Of a DNA stretch of 64,000 bases, positions 50,341-59,822 are shown piece by piece. Numbering within the stretch: the stretch's first letter is position 1; the number at the start of each line of letters is the position of its first letter. The notes below the pieces were generated by a model, which saw nothing but the letters and a program-made list of their open reading frames with translations, was not told the DNA's origin and searched no databases. The translations under genes were made by a program, and so were the position numbers. Source of the stretch: Nitrosotalea devaniterrae (GTDB taxonomy: Archaea > Thermoproteota > Nitrososphaeria > Nitrososphaerales > Nitrosopumilaceae). The stretch spans positions 674,451 through 738,450 of the forward strand of contig LN890280.1 in assembly GCA_900065925.1 (NCBI GenBank), written 5' to 3'.

Positions 50341-51740
50341 TTTTCTATACCTATTTTTTCTTGTTTCATCCACAGTGTCTTGTTCTTGTGATCAATTAGA
50401 ACAATATTCTTGTCAGAGATTTGTTTTCGTATTGCATCTGCTTCCTGGAATTTTTTCTGTTCCCGTAATTCATTTCTCTGGTTAATCAAATTTGTAATCT
50501 GGTTTTTTTCATCATCTGTTACTTGTGGTATGACCAGTCCCAGAACTGAGAGCATCTCTTGAAATGTAGGCATGATGTAATCTGATAACTCTTTGTTGAG
50601 TTTTTCTGATGATGCCAACTGGTTGATGTTTTTTACCAGTTTGAAAAAGGCGCCCACTGCAAGTGGTGTGTCAAAGTCAGAATCAAGCGCTGATGCAAAT
50701 TCAGTTCTTGATTCTTGGATGAATTCTTTCACAGAGTCTAGTGATTCTGTTGTTTGCAAATTATCAGACAAAATCATCTCATAGTAACAGTTTTCCACCT
50801 GGCGCCATTTTGTGATTATTTCCTTTAGCATCTCTTCAGAATAATCAATTGGTTTTGTATAGTGGCCTGACAGGCAAAACAGCCTGATTATGTTAGGGCC
50901 CCACGTATTGAGTACATGATCAATTGATTTTGTATTGCCAAGAGACTTTGACATCTTTTCTCCGTTTATTGTGACCATTCCAACATGCATCCAGATCTTG
51001 GCAAAATTGATTCCAGAAAATGACTCTGACTGGGCTATCTCGTTTTCATGGTGGGGAAATATCAAGTCCCTTCCGCCCCCGTGTATCTCAAAATCATTCC
51101 CAAGATATTTCAGGCTCATTGCAGAGCATTCAATGTGCCATCCGGGTCTTCCTTTTCCCCATGGACTGTCCCATGAGGGAGAATCGTCAGAGAACTTCCA
51201 TAATGCAAAGTCAAGCGGATCTTTTTTTGTCTCGTCTACTTCGACTCGCGCACCTGATACTAGCTCATCTATTTTTTTCTTGGACAGTTTTCCATATCCT
51301 GCAAATTTTAGTACTGAAAAGTACACTCCATTTTTGGACCCATATGCAAATCCTTTTTCTACCAGTCCACTGATGAGTGAAATCATATCCTGTATGTGCT
51401 CTGTTGCCTTGGGGTACAAGTCAGCCCTTTTTACATTGAGCCTGTCAAAATCACTGAAATAATTTTTTATGTATCTTGTAGTAATGACATCAGCCGACGT
51501 GTTTTCGTTTTTTGCTCGGTTGATTATTTTATCATCAACGTCTGTGAAATTTTGTATGAGGTTTACCTTGGCTCCGTGCAGTTCCAGATATCTTCGAAGT
51601 ACATCAAAAATAATGATTGTTCTTGCATGCCCAATGTGGCTCTCGTCGTATACAGTAACACCGCACAGGTAGATTCTGACTTGATTTGTGGTATCAACAT
51701 TTTTTTCTGCTACTGATAAGGTATCAAAAATTTTCATAGT
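50337..51740 (-). CDS. cysS: Cysteinyl-tRNA synthetase
   Basis: Class I synthetase charging tRNA-Cys. HIGH motif HIGHARTII near residue 36, zinc ligands in the Cys/His positions YLCGVTVYD, WHIECSAM and HHENEIAQSE, and KMSKSLGNT near 263. At 467 residues it is a normal length. I chose the ATG at 51740, just after the nadE stop; an upstream frame into nadE is unlikely. It presumably forms an operon with nadE. Confidence 0.96.
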   Translation of the reverse strand, partial: TMKIFDTLSVAEKNVDTTNQVRIYLCGVTVYDESHIGHARTIIIFDVLRRYLELHGAKVNLIQNFTDVDDKIINRAKNENTSADVITTRYIKNYFSDFDRLNVKRADLYPKATEHIQDMISLISGLVEKGFAYGSKNGVYFSVLKFAGYGKLSKKKIDELVSGARVEVDETKKDPLDFALWKFSDDSPSWDSPWGKGRPGWHIECSAMSLKYLGNDFEIHGGGRDLIFPHHENEIAQSESFSGINFAKIWMHVGMVTINGEKMSKSLGNTKSIDHVLNTWGPNIIRLFCLSGHYTKPIDYSEEMLKEIITKWRQVENCYYEMILSDNLQTTESLDSVKEFIQESRTEFASALDSDFDTPLAVGAFFKLVKNINQLASSEKLNKELSDYIMPTFQEMLSVLGLVIPQVTDDEKNQITNLINQRNELREQKKFQEADAIRKQISDKNIVLIDHKNKTLWMKQEKIGIEN

Positions 51741-51744
51741 CTTT

Positions 51745-52533
51745 CTATATGGTGCACTGGGTTGGTGTTGTTCTTTTATGTTCACTTTTTTTGTACATTC
51801 TGTAAATCTTGTCGACATCTGAAATTGGAATCTCTGTTATCTTTGCTGTTTCCTCAATGCTCTGACCTTTTTCTACTGTACAAAACAATATGGAATCAAT
51901 CTCTTCATAGTTTAGTCCAATTTCTGTCTCTGCGGTGTGTCCCTCCCACAAGTGAGGGCCGCTTGGTTTTGAGATGACATTTTGTGATATCCCAAGACTT
52001 TTTGCAAGTTCTCGTATCTGGGTTTTGTATAGTGATACTATGGGTAACAAGTCAGCAGCACCGTCTCCGAACTTTGTAAAATATCCAATGAGAAATTCAC
52101 TCTTGTCTGACGAGCCCAAGACAAGAGAATTTCGGGCGTTTGCATAATAGTATAACATGTTTGCACGAATCCTTGCACCTAAATTTCCAAATGCCAGAGG
52201 ACTAGGCTCGATGTATTTAGAATATTCCTTGTGGATAAAACCAATATCAATTAACTTGTATTCTATTGATAGCGCATCAACTATTTTTATCGCATCTTCT
52301 GTCTCGCTGTTTGGTGTAATTTTTCCATTTGGCATTATAAGCGCAAGTGATTTTTCCTTGGCAAACTTGGCACACAAAAAAGCAATTACTGCAGAATCAA
52401 TTCCTCCGCTCAAACCAAAGACCAGTCCGCCTGATCTTCTTTTTTCTAGTTCACTTTTTAGAAAATCTCCAATCTTATCTTGTATGGTATTGTAATCTTT
52501 TGTGATGATATCTTCAATTATTTTACGGTTCAA
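51745..52533 (-). CDS. nadE: NAD+ synthetase, ammonia-dependent
   Basis: A 262-residue PP-loop enzyme converting deamido-NAD to NAD. The ATP motif is FGLSGGIDSAV near residue 38, with LGSSDKSEFLIGYFTKFGDGAADL near 140. There is no glutaminase domain, so ammonia is the nitrogen source, fitting an ammonia oxidiser. TTG start; the cysS gene follows four bases later on the same strand. Confidence 0.94.
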   Translation of the reverse strand: MNRKIIEDIITKDYNTIQDKIGDFLKSELEKRRSGGLVFGLSGGIDSAVIAFLCAKFAKEKSLALIMPNGKITPNSETEDAIKIVDALSIEYKLIDIGFIHKEYSKYIEPSPLAFGNLGARIRANMLYYYANARNSLVLGSSDKSEFLIGYFTKFGDGAADLLPIVSLYKTQIRELAKSLGISQNVISKPSGPHLWEGHTAETEIGLNYEEIDSILFCTVEKGQSIEETAKITEIPISDVDKIYRMYKKSEHKRTTPTQCTI

Positions 52534-52567
52534 CGTTTCTTAAAATGCCCTTAAGAAATTAAACTTA

Positions 52568-52870
52568 TCAAACGTCTAGATAGATTCCGTCTTTTTTTAC
52601 TTCGACTTTGTATGTCTGCAATTTCACTCCCTTCATGTAATCCAACAATTCTCCGGTCTTGATGTTATAGTGCCAAAAGTGTAATGGGCATTCTACTACA
52701 TCGCCTTCAAGCTTGCCTGGTGCAAGGGAACCGTCCTGGTGGACACATACTGAATCCAATGCGTGAAAACCGTTCTGGTTAAAGACTGCAATTCTTTTGC
52801 CGTCTACTGTAAACTCTCTTCCCTTTCCTGGGGCAACTGCATCTTTTTCTGCTACCTTTTTCCACGCCAT
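52568..52870 (-). CDS. Rieske-type [2Fe-2S] ferredoxin
   Basis: A 100-residue single Rieske domain. The cluster ligands are C42 and H44 in SVCVHQDGSL and C61 and H64 in VECPLHFWHY. No transmembrane anchor or signal is present, so it is soluble. It resembles NirD/dioxygenase ferredoxin components. The partner enzyme is unknown. ATG start. Confidence 0.93.
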   Translation of the reverse strand: MAWKKVAEKDAVAPGKGREFTVDGKRIAVFNQNGFHALDSVCVHQDGSLAPGKLEGDVVECPLHFWHYNIKTGELLDYMKGVKLQTYKVEVKKDGIYLDV

Positions 52871-52922
52871 ATTTTGTAAAACTAAATCAATCCAATATTT
52901 AGATTGTTATTTTTGATACTGT

Positions 52923-52929
52923 TTTATAC
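52923..52929 (+). promoter_or_regulatory. TATA box of ahcY
   Basis: TTTATAC, 22 bases before the ATG at 52951. This supports that ATG and not the one at 52933, which would lie only three bases after the box. Confidence 0.6.
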
Positions 52930-52950
52930 CCCATGAAATTGTGTTTTGAT

Positions 52951-54192
52951 ATGAGCCAAGTAAAGGATCCAAGCCTTTCAGAAAAGGGACAAATGTCATA
53001 CGAATGGGCACGCGATCACATGCAGATTCTAACTAATACCATATCACGATTAAAAAAATCCCAACCCCTCAAGGGCCTACGCATTGGAATTTGTCTTCAT
53101 ATCACAAAAGAGACATCTGTACTAATCATGGGTGCAAAGGAACTTGGAGCAGATGTCAGCGCATGCGCTGCAAACCCTCTTTCAACACAGGATGACATTG
53201 CAGCATTTTTGGCTGAAAGCGGAATTCACATTTATGCGTGGACTGGCCAGACTACTGAAGAATATGACTGGTGCATTGACCAGATGCTCAGCCACAAGCC
53301 ACAGATTTTAACAGACGATGGTTCTGACAGCCACAGCAAGATTCATGGAAACAAAAAATTTGCTTCAATGAAAGTCTTGGGAGGGACTGAAGAGACAACA
53401 ACAGGTGTCATACGACTAAAGGCACTTGCAAAAGAAAAGAAATTGAAGTATCCAGTAATTGCAGTAAATGACGCATATACAAAACACATGTTTGATAATA
53501 GATACGGAACAGGACAGAGTACCATTGATGGTTACCTGCGTTCAATGAACTTACTTTTCGCAGGCAAGCGTGTTGTTGTTGCAGGATATGGTTGGGTGGG
53601 AAGAGGAGTTGCATCAAGATGCCGTGGAATGGGTGCCAAAGTTTGTGTTACTGAAGTTGATCCAGTCCGAGCACTTGAAGCTCACATGGACGGCTTTGAC
53701 GTTGCACCAATGGCAGATGCTGCAAAAATTGGAGAGATATTCATTACAGCAACAGGCCAGACCGGAGTCATACGAAAAGAACACATTCTTTCCATGAGAA
53801 AGGGTGCAATCATGGGCAACGTGGGACACTTTGATGTTGAAGTTGATGCCAAGTTTTTGCTAACTGAATCAAAATCTGTAAGACAAGTCAGACCAAATCT
53901 TGACGAGTGTGTTCTCAAGAATGGCAATAAGGTATACTTGATTGGAAAAGGAAGGATTGCAAATCTTGTTGCAGCAGAAGGACATCCGCCAGAAGTCATG
54001 GCACAATCATTTTCAAACCAGTTGCTATCCATGATTTACATTGCAAAGAACCACAAAAAGATTGGAAAAAATGTTATAACTGTTCCACAAGAAATTGATA
54101 TCCAGATTGCAGTTGATGCACTACAAGCAATGGATGTAAAAATGGACAAGCCAACTGCAGCCCAGATAAAATACGGCCAAAGCTGGGCATAG
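52951..54192 (+). CDS. ahcY: S-adenosylhomocysteine hydrolase
   Basis: NAD-dependent hydrolysis of S-adenosylhomocysteine to adenosine and homocysteine after methyl transfers. At 413 residues it is the archaeal length, lacking the eukaryotic insertion. Signatures are DDGSDSHSK near residue 125, NDAYTKHMFDNRYGTGQSTIDG near 172, and the NAD loop GYGWVGRGVASRCRGMGA near 211. The ending QIKYGQSWA is near that of relatives. Start chosen from the TATA box. Confidence 0.97.
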   Translation: MSQVKDPSLSEKGQMSYEWARDHMQILTNTISRLKKSQPLKGLRIGICLHITKETSVLIMGAKELGADVSACAANPLSTQDDIAAFLAESGIHIYAWTGQTTEEYDWCIDQMLSHKPQILTDDGSDSHSKIHGNKKFASMKVLGGTEETTTGVIRLKALAKEKKLKYPVIAVNDAYTKHMFDNRYGTGQSTIDGYLRSMNLLFAGKRVVVAGYGWVGRGVASRCRGMGAKVCVTEVDPVRALEAHMDGFDVAPMADAAKIGEIFITATGQTGVIRKEHILSMRKGAIMGNVGHFDVEVDAKFLLTESKSVRQVRPNLDECVLKNGNKVYLIGKGRIANLVAAEGHPPEVMAQSFSNQLLSMIYIAKNHKKIGKNVITVPQEIDIQIAVDALQAMDVKMDKPTAAQIKYGQSWA

Positions 54193-54223
54193 CTTAAATC
54201 ACACACAAACTTTATTCCAAATA

Positions 54224-55870
54224 ATGAAAAAGGCAATCATTACTAGTGCACTACCATATGCTAACGGAGAGATACATCTTGGGCATGTTGCATCAACTTA
54301 CTTGCCTGCTGATATCACAACAAGATTTCTAAAACAAAATGGCACTGAAGCATATTATTTTTGCGCGTCAGATGATTTTGGCACGCCGATTTTGATACAA
54401 TCTGAAAAAGAGAACAAGACTCCAGAAGATTACGTCAAGGTGTGGAACAAGCGTGACTATGAAGATTTTACAGCCTTTGGGATTGGGTTTGACTTTTTTT
54501 ATCGTACTAGTTCTCCTGAAAATGTAGAATTTGTACAACAAGTCTTTAAAAAATTACAGGCAAACGGCCACATTTACGAAAAAGAAATAATCCAGTTTTA
54601 TTGTACCGTTGACAAAAAATTCTTACCTGATAGATATGTCCTTGGGAGATGCCCATACTGCAAGGCTGAAGAGCAATACTCTGACTTGTGTGAAAAGTGC
54701 GGCAGGGTACCTGAAGAAATCGAAGACCCAAAATGTTCCATCTGCAAAAACCCGCCAACTAAGGAAAAAACGCGACACTATTTTTTCAAGCTGACAAACT
54801 TTGTCAATGAACTAAACCAGTGGCTAGATTCTGATTCTCACTTGCAAAAAGATGTTAAAAAATACGTGCAAAACTGGATAAAAGAGGGACTGGTTGACTG
54901 GGATATCACACGAGACATGAACTGGGGTGTCCCAATTCCACTTGACTCTGCAAAGGGCCAGGTCTTTTACGGATGGTTTGACAACCACTTGGCATACATT
55001 TCAACTGCACTCAAATTCCTAAATGACAAGGGGATAGATGGAAAAGATTTCTGGAACTCGGCTGACATTTACCATTTTATTGGAAAAGATATTGTATATC
55101 ATCATTATCTGTTCTTGCCTGCAATGAGGATTGGAATTGGAAACGAGTTCAAGTTGCCTGATTACATCCCGACACGCGGCCACCTGATGTTACAGTCTAA
55201 AAAAATATCAAAGAGCAGAAATTGGTATATTGGACTCAAGGACTTTCTTGGAATTTATCCTGTAGATTATTTGCGATTCTATCTTGCACTGATAACTCCT
55301 TACAGCCAAGATGATCTTAATTTTGACTGGGAAGAATTTGCATCAAGGATTAATTCTGAATTGATTGGCAACATTGGAAACTTTGTCAACCGAGCGCTAG
55401 GGTTTACGCAAAAAAGTATGGAAGGCGTTGTACCTAATACAAACGAGTTTGATGCAAGCGACACTGAAGCGCAAGATAAAATAAAAAACTTTACAGGTGA
55501 GCTGACACAGTTGATGCAAGACAACAGCCTTGACAAGGCACTGAAAAAAATTATAGAGTTTTCTGCACACTTTAACCAGTATTTCCAGAAAAAGGAACCA
55601 TGGAAGGGTGGGCCTGGCGCTGCAAACTGTGTGTACATTTCAGTCAATGCGGTGCACAGTCTTGCAATAGCACTCTACCCATTTTTGCCTGAATCATCTC
55701 AAAGAATATGGGAGCAGATTGGTGCAAGTGGCTTGGTATCAGAACAACAATGGAGTTCCATGTCTGAATTGAAAATACCTCAAGGTCATAAAATTGGTCT
55801 ATCTTCTCCATTGTTTAAAAAAATAGAATCTGCTGACATTGAGCTCCACAAGGCAAGACTTGGAAAATAA
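54224..55870 (+). CDS. metG: Methionyl-tRNA synthetase
   Basis: Class I synthetase charging tRNA-Met. HIGH motif is HLGHVAST in ALPYANGEIHLGH. Zinc knuckles CPYC, CEKC and CSIC lie near residues 140-175. KMSKS variant is KKISKSR near 324. The 548 residues end after the anticodon domain, without the C-terminal tRNA-binding (Arc1-like) domain. The stop overlaps the next ATG by one base. Confidence 0.97.
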   Translation: MKKAIITSALPYANGEIHLGHVASTYLPADITTRFLKQNGTEAYYFCASDDFGTPILIQSEKENKTPEDYVKVWNKRDYEDFTAFGIGFDFFYRTSSPENVEFVQQVFKKLQANGHIYEKEIIQFYCTVDKKFLPDRYVLGRCPYCKAEEQYSDLCEKCGRVPEEIEDPKCSICKNPPTKEKTRHYFFKLTNFVNELNQWLDSDSHLQKDVKKYVQNWIKEGLVDWDITRDMNWGVPIPLDSAKGQVFYGWFDNHLAYISTALKFLNDKGIDGKDFWNSADIYHFIGKDIVYHHYLFLPAMRIGIGNEFKLPDYIPTRGHLMLQSKKISKSRNWYIGLKDFLGIYPVDYLRFYLALITPYSQDDLNFDWEEFASRINSELIGNIGNFVNRALGFTQKSMEGVVPNTNEFDASDTEAQDKIKNFTGELTQLMQDNSLDKALKKIIEFSAHFNQYFQKKEPWKGGPGAANCVYISVNAVHSLAIALYPFLPESSQRIWEQIGASGLVSEQQWSSMSELKIPQGHKIGLSSPLFKKIESADIELHKARLGK

Positions 55871-57096
55871 TGAATCTAGACTGGGTATCAAAAGACGGCA
55901 AGCTCTTACTTGGGGCACGAATTGTCAGGACATTTTCATATGGATTTCTTAGCGTAATTCTTGCAATCTATCTCAAACTCATAGGCTTTGGCGATATTGC
56001 AATTGGCTTGGTACTTACTACTACACTTGTAAACAGTGTATTTTTCAACCTGTTTTCTAGTGCGTATGCTGATAAGATTGGCAGAAAAAATACTCTAATC
56101 ATATTTGCAGTACTGATGATTGCATCATCTGTGATATTTTTTGTAACAGACAATTATGTTGCACTTGTAATTGCAGCACTTGTTGGAACAATAAACGTGA
56201 CAGGATCTGAGGTCGGGGCATTTTTATCACTCGAGCAAGCGCTCTTGCCACAAACCGTAAAAGATATCAAAAAAAGAAATTCGATATTTGCAATCTATAA
56301 TGCGGTTGGAACATTTGCCATGTCTGCAGGGGTGTTGGTGTCTGGACTGCCGTCTGTGTTACAAAATTATGGGCTAGATAAAATTGGTGCAATAAAATCA
56401 TTATTTTTAATTTATGCCGCATGTGCTGTTATAGTTCTTGCAATCTATTTGTTTTTATCAAAAAACATTGAAGTAAAAGACAATGCGCCAAAATCTAGTT
56501 TATCGCTAAAAAATATCTCTCCCAAATCGCGCGGAATAATTGCAAAAATGTCTACACTTTTTGCAGTGGACTCGTTTGGTGGGGGGTTTGTGATACAAAG
56601 CATTATCTCATTTTGGTTTTACACAAGATTTGGTGCAGACCTGACTTCACTGTCTTACATATTTGCAATCGCAGGTGTTCTCACTGCCATATCATACATG
56701 GCCTCTACCAAGATTGCCTCAAAAATTGGTCTGGTAAATACGATGGTCTTTACCCACATTCCGTCAAACGTATTGATGATACTTCTTGCATTTGCCCCTT
56801 CTTTTTCAATTGCAATTTCCTTGTTTTTTGCAAGGATGAGCCTATCCCAAATGGATGTGCCAACCAGACAGTCTTATCTTATGGGTGTAGTAAGTGAGGA
56901 CGAGCGAATTCCTGCGGCAGTCTTTACAAATACATCTAGAAACATATCCCAGGCAGTCAGTCCATCTCTTTCAGGGATTATAATATCCACACTTTCTCTT
57001 TCTGCACCTTTTGTAGTTGGAGGAGTCTTGAAGATTGTATACGATGTTGGAATATTTTTTAGCTTTAGAAAAATAAAACCGCCTGAAGAATTATGA
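55870..57096 (+). CDS. MFS transporter
   Basis: A 408-residue membrane protein with about 12 helices. The cytoplasmic loop between helices 2 and 3 has AYADKIGRKNTLI, the MFS signature (G-x3-D-x2-G-R-K style). Helices 1-6 and 7-12 form two halves with a central loop near residues 200-215. The substrate cannot be told. It overlaps metG by one base, but this says little about function. Its end overlaps the convergent dehydrogenase gene. Confidence 0.9.
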   Translation: MNLDWVSKDGKLLLGARIVRTFSYGFLSVILAIYLKLIGFGDIAIGLVLTTTLVNSVFFNLFSSAYADKIGRKNTLIIFAVLMIASSVIFFVTDNYVALVIAALVGTINVTGSEVGAFLSLEQALLPQTVKDIKKRNSIFAIYNAVGTFAMSAGVLVSGLPSVLQNYGLDKIGAIKSLFLIYAACAVIVLAIYLFLSKNIEVKDNAPKSSLSLKNISPKSRGIIAKMSTLFAVDSFGGGFVIQSIISFWFYTRFGADLTSLSYIFAIAGVLTAISYMASTKIASKIGLVNTMVFTHIPSNVLMILLAFAPSFSIAISLFFARMSLSQMDVPTRQSYLMGVVSEDERIPAAVFTNTSRNISQAVSPSLSGIIISTLSLSAPFVVGGVLKIVYDVGIFFSFRKIKPPEEL

Positions 57097-57954
57097 TTTT
57101 TCTAAATATGCCAAAATTCCTGTATAATCTGTATCCCCAAAACCTTTCTTGATTGCTTTTTTGTATATTTTATTTGCAAGCCCTGACATGGGCATGTTTG
57201 CACCAAACTTTTTTGCAGTATGGCTTATCTCATCAAGATCCTTTTGCATCATTTTCAAAAAGAAACTTGGCTCAAAGTCTCCTTTTATCATCTTGGGTCC
57301 CTTGTTTACACTCATTCCTGTCTTAAAGTACGTAGAGTTTAGGACATCCAAAAATGTCATCGGGTCTAGTCCTGATTTTTTTGCAAGTATGATTCCCTCT
57401 GATAGTGATAAGGCAAGGATTGCTATCTGAGAATTCATTGCAAGCTTCATTGCATGACCTGAACCGTTCTTGCCCAAATGAAATGTTTTTTCTCCGATTT
57501 TATCAAGGACAGGTTTGCATTTTTGGTATGTCTCAACTTTACCACCCACCATTAATACCATCTGTCCCTTTTCTGCCAAGCTTGGGCCTCCCATTACTGG
57601 AACATCAATCATTGAAATCTTTTTTTCTGCAAATTTCTTGGCAATCTTTCTTGATGCTATTGGGCTGATTGTACTCATGTCGGCAACTATCAGCCCTTTG
57701 CGTTTTCCATAAATTATGCCGTTTTTACCAAATGCCATTTTTTCTATAACAGGTGCATCTTTTAGTATTGTAATTATGACATCACACTTTTCTGCAAGCG
57801 ATTTTGGCGAGTCTTCAACGATAACTCTTGATTTTCTCAGAGATTCTGCCTTTCTTTTTGTCCTGTTGTATGCATGCACTTGATGCCCTGTTGAGGCCAA
57901 GCGTCTTGCAATTGCTCCCCCAAGGAGGCCTGTACCTATAATTCCAACAATCAT
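57091..57954 (-). CDS. 3-hydroxyisobutyrate dehydrogenase family oxidoreductase
   Basis: A 287-residue NAD(P)-dependent beta-hydroxyacid dehydrogenase. Dinucleotide site VGIIGTGLLGGAIARRL at the start; substrate-binding VPVMGGPSLAEKGQM near residue 118; catalytic Lys in GHAMKLAMNSQIA near 170. In HP/HB organisms a member of this family may act on short hydroxyacids, but the actual substrate is unknown. ATG at 57954; a GTG one codon earlier is possible. Confidence 0.92.
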   Translation of the reverse strand: MIVGIIGTGLLGGAIARRLASTGHQVHAYNRTKRKAESLRKSRVIVEDSPKSLAEKCDVIITILKDAPVIEKMAFGKNGIIYGKRKGLIVADMSTISPIASRKIAKKFAEKKISMIDVPVMGGPSLAEKGQMVLMVGGKVETYQKCKPVLDKIGEKTFHLGKNGSGHAMKLAMNSQIAILALSLSEGIILAKKSGLDPMTFLDVLNSTYFKTGMSVNKGPKMIKGDFEPSFFLKMMQKDLDEISHTAKKFGANMPMSGLANKIYKKAIKKGFGDTDYTGILAYLEKS

Positions 57955-57996
57955 CACTAGAGTAGTTTTTCTATTGGTATTTTTTTCTATTGGATG

Positions 57997-58524
57997 CTAT
58001 ACAGTAAGGGACTTGAATCTTGGGTCACTAGATATAAAATCAAAATCCTTGTCCATTGCAGCCTTTTTTGCATATTGCTCATCAAGTGTAATTGCTTTTT
58101 CAAGTAGTATCAAGGACTGGCCTGTATCTTTTTGCAAGGACTTGGTGCAAGCCTTGTGGTATAGTACACTTGCATTCTCTGGTGCGTTTGATAATATTCT
58201 ATCATAGCATGTAATTGCCTGGTCATATCTTCCAAGGTAATGTAATGCAAGGCCCTTGTTGAGAAGACATGTGACATGCTCTGGGGTGTTTTTTAATATT
58301 TTATCATAGCATGTAATTGCCTGGTCGTATTTTCCAAGTTTTCCTAATACGTTGCCCATGTTTGCTAGTGCATTGACATGACCTGGCTCTACCTCCAAGA
58401 CTTTGTCAAAATAAAACATGGCATCACGTGGGTTGCCCCTTTTTGCGTGGGATAATCCAATATTGTACAGGTATTCGATATTTGCATTCTCGTCATCTGA
58501 TGAAAAATTGACAAATCCGCTCAA
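57997..58524 (-). CDS. TPR-repeat protein
   Basis: A 175-residue protein of three or four tetratricopeptide repeats (residues 12-150), such as GNPRDAMFYFDKVLEVEPGHVNALANMGNVL and two near-identical units containing YDQAITCYDKIL and YDQAITCYDRIL. It ends with AMDKDFDFISSDPRF, matching the motif in the protein at 13191-14336. It acts in protein-protein contacts. TTG start. Confidence 0.85.
   Translation of the reverse strand: MSGFVNFSSDDENANIEYLYNIGLSHAKRGNPRDAMFYFDKVLEVEPGHVNALANMGNVLGKLGKYDQAITCYDKILKNTPEHVTCLLNKGLALHYLGRYDQAITCYDRILSNAPENASVLYHKACTKSLQKDTGQSLILLEKAITLDEQYAKKAAMDKDFDFISSDPRFKSLTV
58192..58236 (-). repeat. 45-bp internal repeat, copy 1, in TPR gene
   Basis: Matches 58294-58338 in 42 of 45 bases at an offset of 102 bases, one 34-residue TPR unit. 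The conservation at DNA level suggests recent duplication or gene conversion. Confidence 0.8.
58294..58338 (-). repeat. 45-bp internal repeat, copy 2, in TPR gene
   Basis: Second copy of the TPR unit repeat; the three differences are all transitions. Confidence 0.8.
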
Positions 58525-58621
58525 GTGATAATTTCTTGCAAAAATCTTTTAGATAAACCCTGTTTTTTTATATGATTGAAAAAACGCAAGTCATATCTTT
58601 GTGATGGTATGATGATGTGAT

Positions 58622-58741
58622 GTGGATAAGATCAGAGCGTGCCCCATATGCCCCGGTTGCGGTTCAAAAAAGTTTGACAGGGTACCTTCTGAGCAAACAA
58701 TTGTCAAATGTACCTCCTGTGGAAAAGAGATCACACTCTGA
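58622..58741 (+). CDS. 39-residue zinc-ribbon microprotein
   Basis: The GTG start gives (M)DKIRACPICPGCGSKKFDR, then CTSCGKEITL at the end. Cysteines 7, 10 and 13 and 30 and 33 provide two knuckles, a zinc ribbon as found in small archaeal nucleic-acid-binding proteins. A TATA-like TTTTTTATAT lies about 55 bases upstream. No longer ORF uses this frame. It lies between the TPR and ilvC genes. Confidence 0.6.
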   Translation: MDKIRACPICPGCGSKKFDRVPSEQTIVKCTSCGKEITL

Positions 58742-58792
58742 GTCTTGGTATTATTTCCTGTTCTAGGTGCCGTTTTTTGGAACAGTTGTAAG

Positions 58793-58800
58793 TTTTTATT
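58793..58800 (+). promoter_or_regulatory. TATA box of ilvC
   Basis: TTTTTATT, 22 bases before the ATG at 58823. Confidence 0.5.
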
Positions 58801-58822
58801 TCCATGATTTCCAGTGTGATTC

Positions 58823-59821
58823 ATGGCTAAAAGTTGGAAAGATGCAGATGTTAATTTAGATTTGATTAAAAATCAGACAATAGCAGTGCTTGGCTATGGC
58901 ATACAGGGCCACGCACAGGCAAATAATCTCAAGGATTCAGGTCTTAAGGTCATAGTTGGCTTGCAAGAATCTGGTGCTAGCTGGAAAAAGGCACAGCAAG
59001 ACGGTCACCAAGTGATGTCAATTCCAGATGCTTGCAAAAAAGCAGACATTATTCATGTATTAATTCCAGACATGGTCCAGGCCAACGTCTACAAGGAATC
59101 AATTGGACCAAACTTGACTGCAGGTAAAGCACTTTCATTTTCACATGCAGCTGCAATCCACTGGAACTGGATATCTGCTCCAAAGGATGTTGATGTAATC
59201 ATGATTGCACCAAAGGGTCCAGGATCCAAGGTTAGAGAAACATACCAACAAGGATTTGGAACTCCATCAATTGTTGCAGTTTACCAAGACTATACAAAGA
59301 AAGCATGGGAAAGAACACTTGGAATTGCAAAGGGACTAGGCAGTACGCGAGCTGGTGTAATTGAAACTACATTCAAAGAAGAAGTAGAGACTGACTGGTT
59401 TGGAGAACAAGTAGACCTTTGTGGTGGTTCTGCATCAATGGTGATGGCTGCATTTGAGACTCTAGTTGAAGCAGGATATCAGCCAGAGATTGCATACTTT
59501 GAGGTCTTACATGAATTGAAACTAATTGTTGACATGATACAGCGATACGGAATTGCTGGCATGTATCGTAGAGTAAGTGAGACTGCAAGATATGGTGGAC
59601 TGACAAGAGGTCCAATGGTTATGGATAAAGACGTAAAAGAAAAAATGAAAAAGGCATTGAAGATGATCCAGGACGGTACATTCAACCAAGAATGGATCTC
59701 TGACTATCAAAAAAATGGCAAGAACTCGTTTGATAGATTCATGCAAGAGATAACTGCACATCAGATAGAAAAAGTCGGAAAAGACATGCGAAAGATGATG
59801 TGGCCTGACTCTACTGAATAG
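58823..59821 (+). CDS. ilvC: Ketol-acid reductoisomerase, class I
   Basis: Second step of valine and isoleucine synthesis: acetolactate rearrangement and reduction. The N-terminal NADPH site is AVLGYGIQGHAQANNLKDSG. The catalytic His is in LSFSHAAAIHW and the substrate/Mg residues in ETTFKEEVETDWFGEQVDLCGG. Length 332 fits the short class I form. It converges on mcmB with a one-base gap. Confidence 0.97.
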   Translation: MAKSWKDADVNLDLIKNQTIAVLGYGIQGHAQANNLKDSGLKVIVGLQESGASWKKAQQDGHQVMSIPDACKKADIIHVLIPDMVQANVYKESIGPNLTAGKALSFSHAAAIHWNWISAPKDVDVIMIAPKGPGSKVRETYQQGFGTPSIVAVYQDYTKKAWERTLGIAKGLGSTRAGVIETTFKEEVETDWFGEQVDLCGGSASMVMAAFETLVEAGYQPEIAYFEVLHELKLIVDMIQRYGIAGMYRRVSETARYGGLTRGPMVMDKDVKEKMKKALKMIQDGTFNQEWISDYQKNGKNSFDRFMQEITAHQIEKVGKDMRKMMWPDSTE

Positions 59822-59822
59822 A

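Noticed and set aside
58591-58824. Minus-strand 77-codon frame before ilvC
   Set aside because: It covers the ilvC promoter and the zinc-ribbon frame; no protein-like features.
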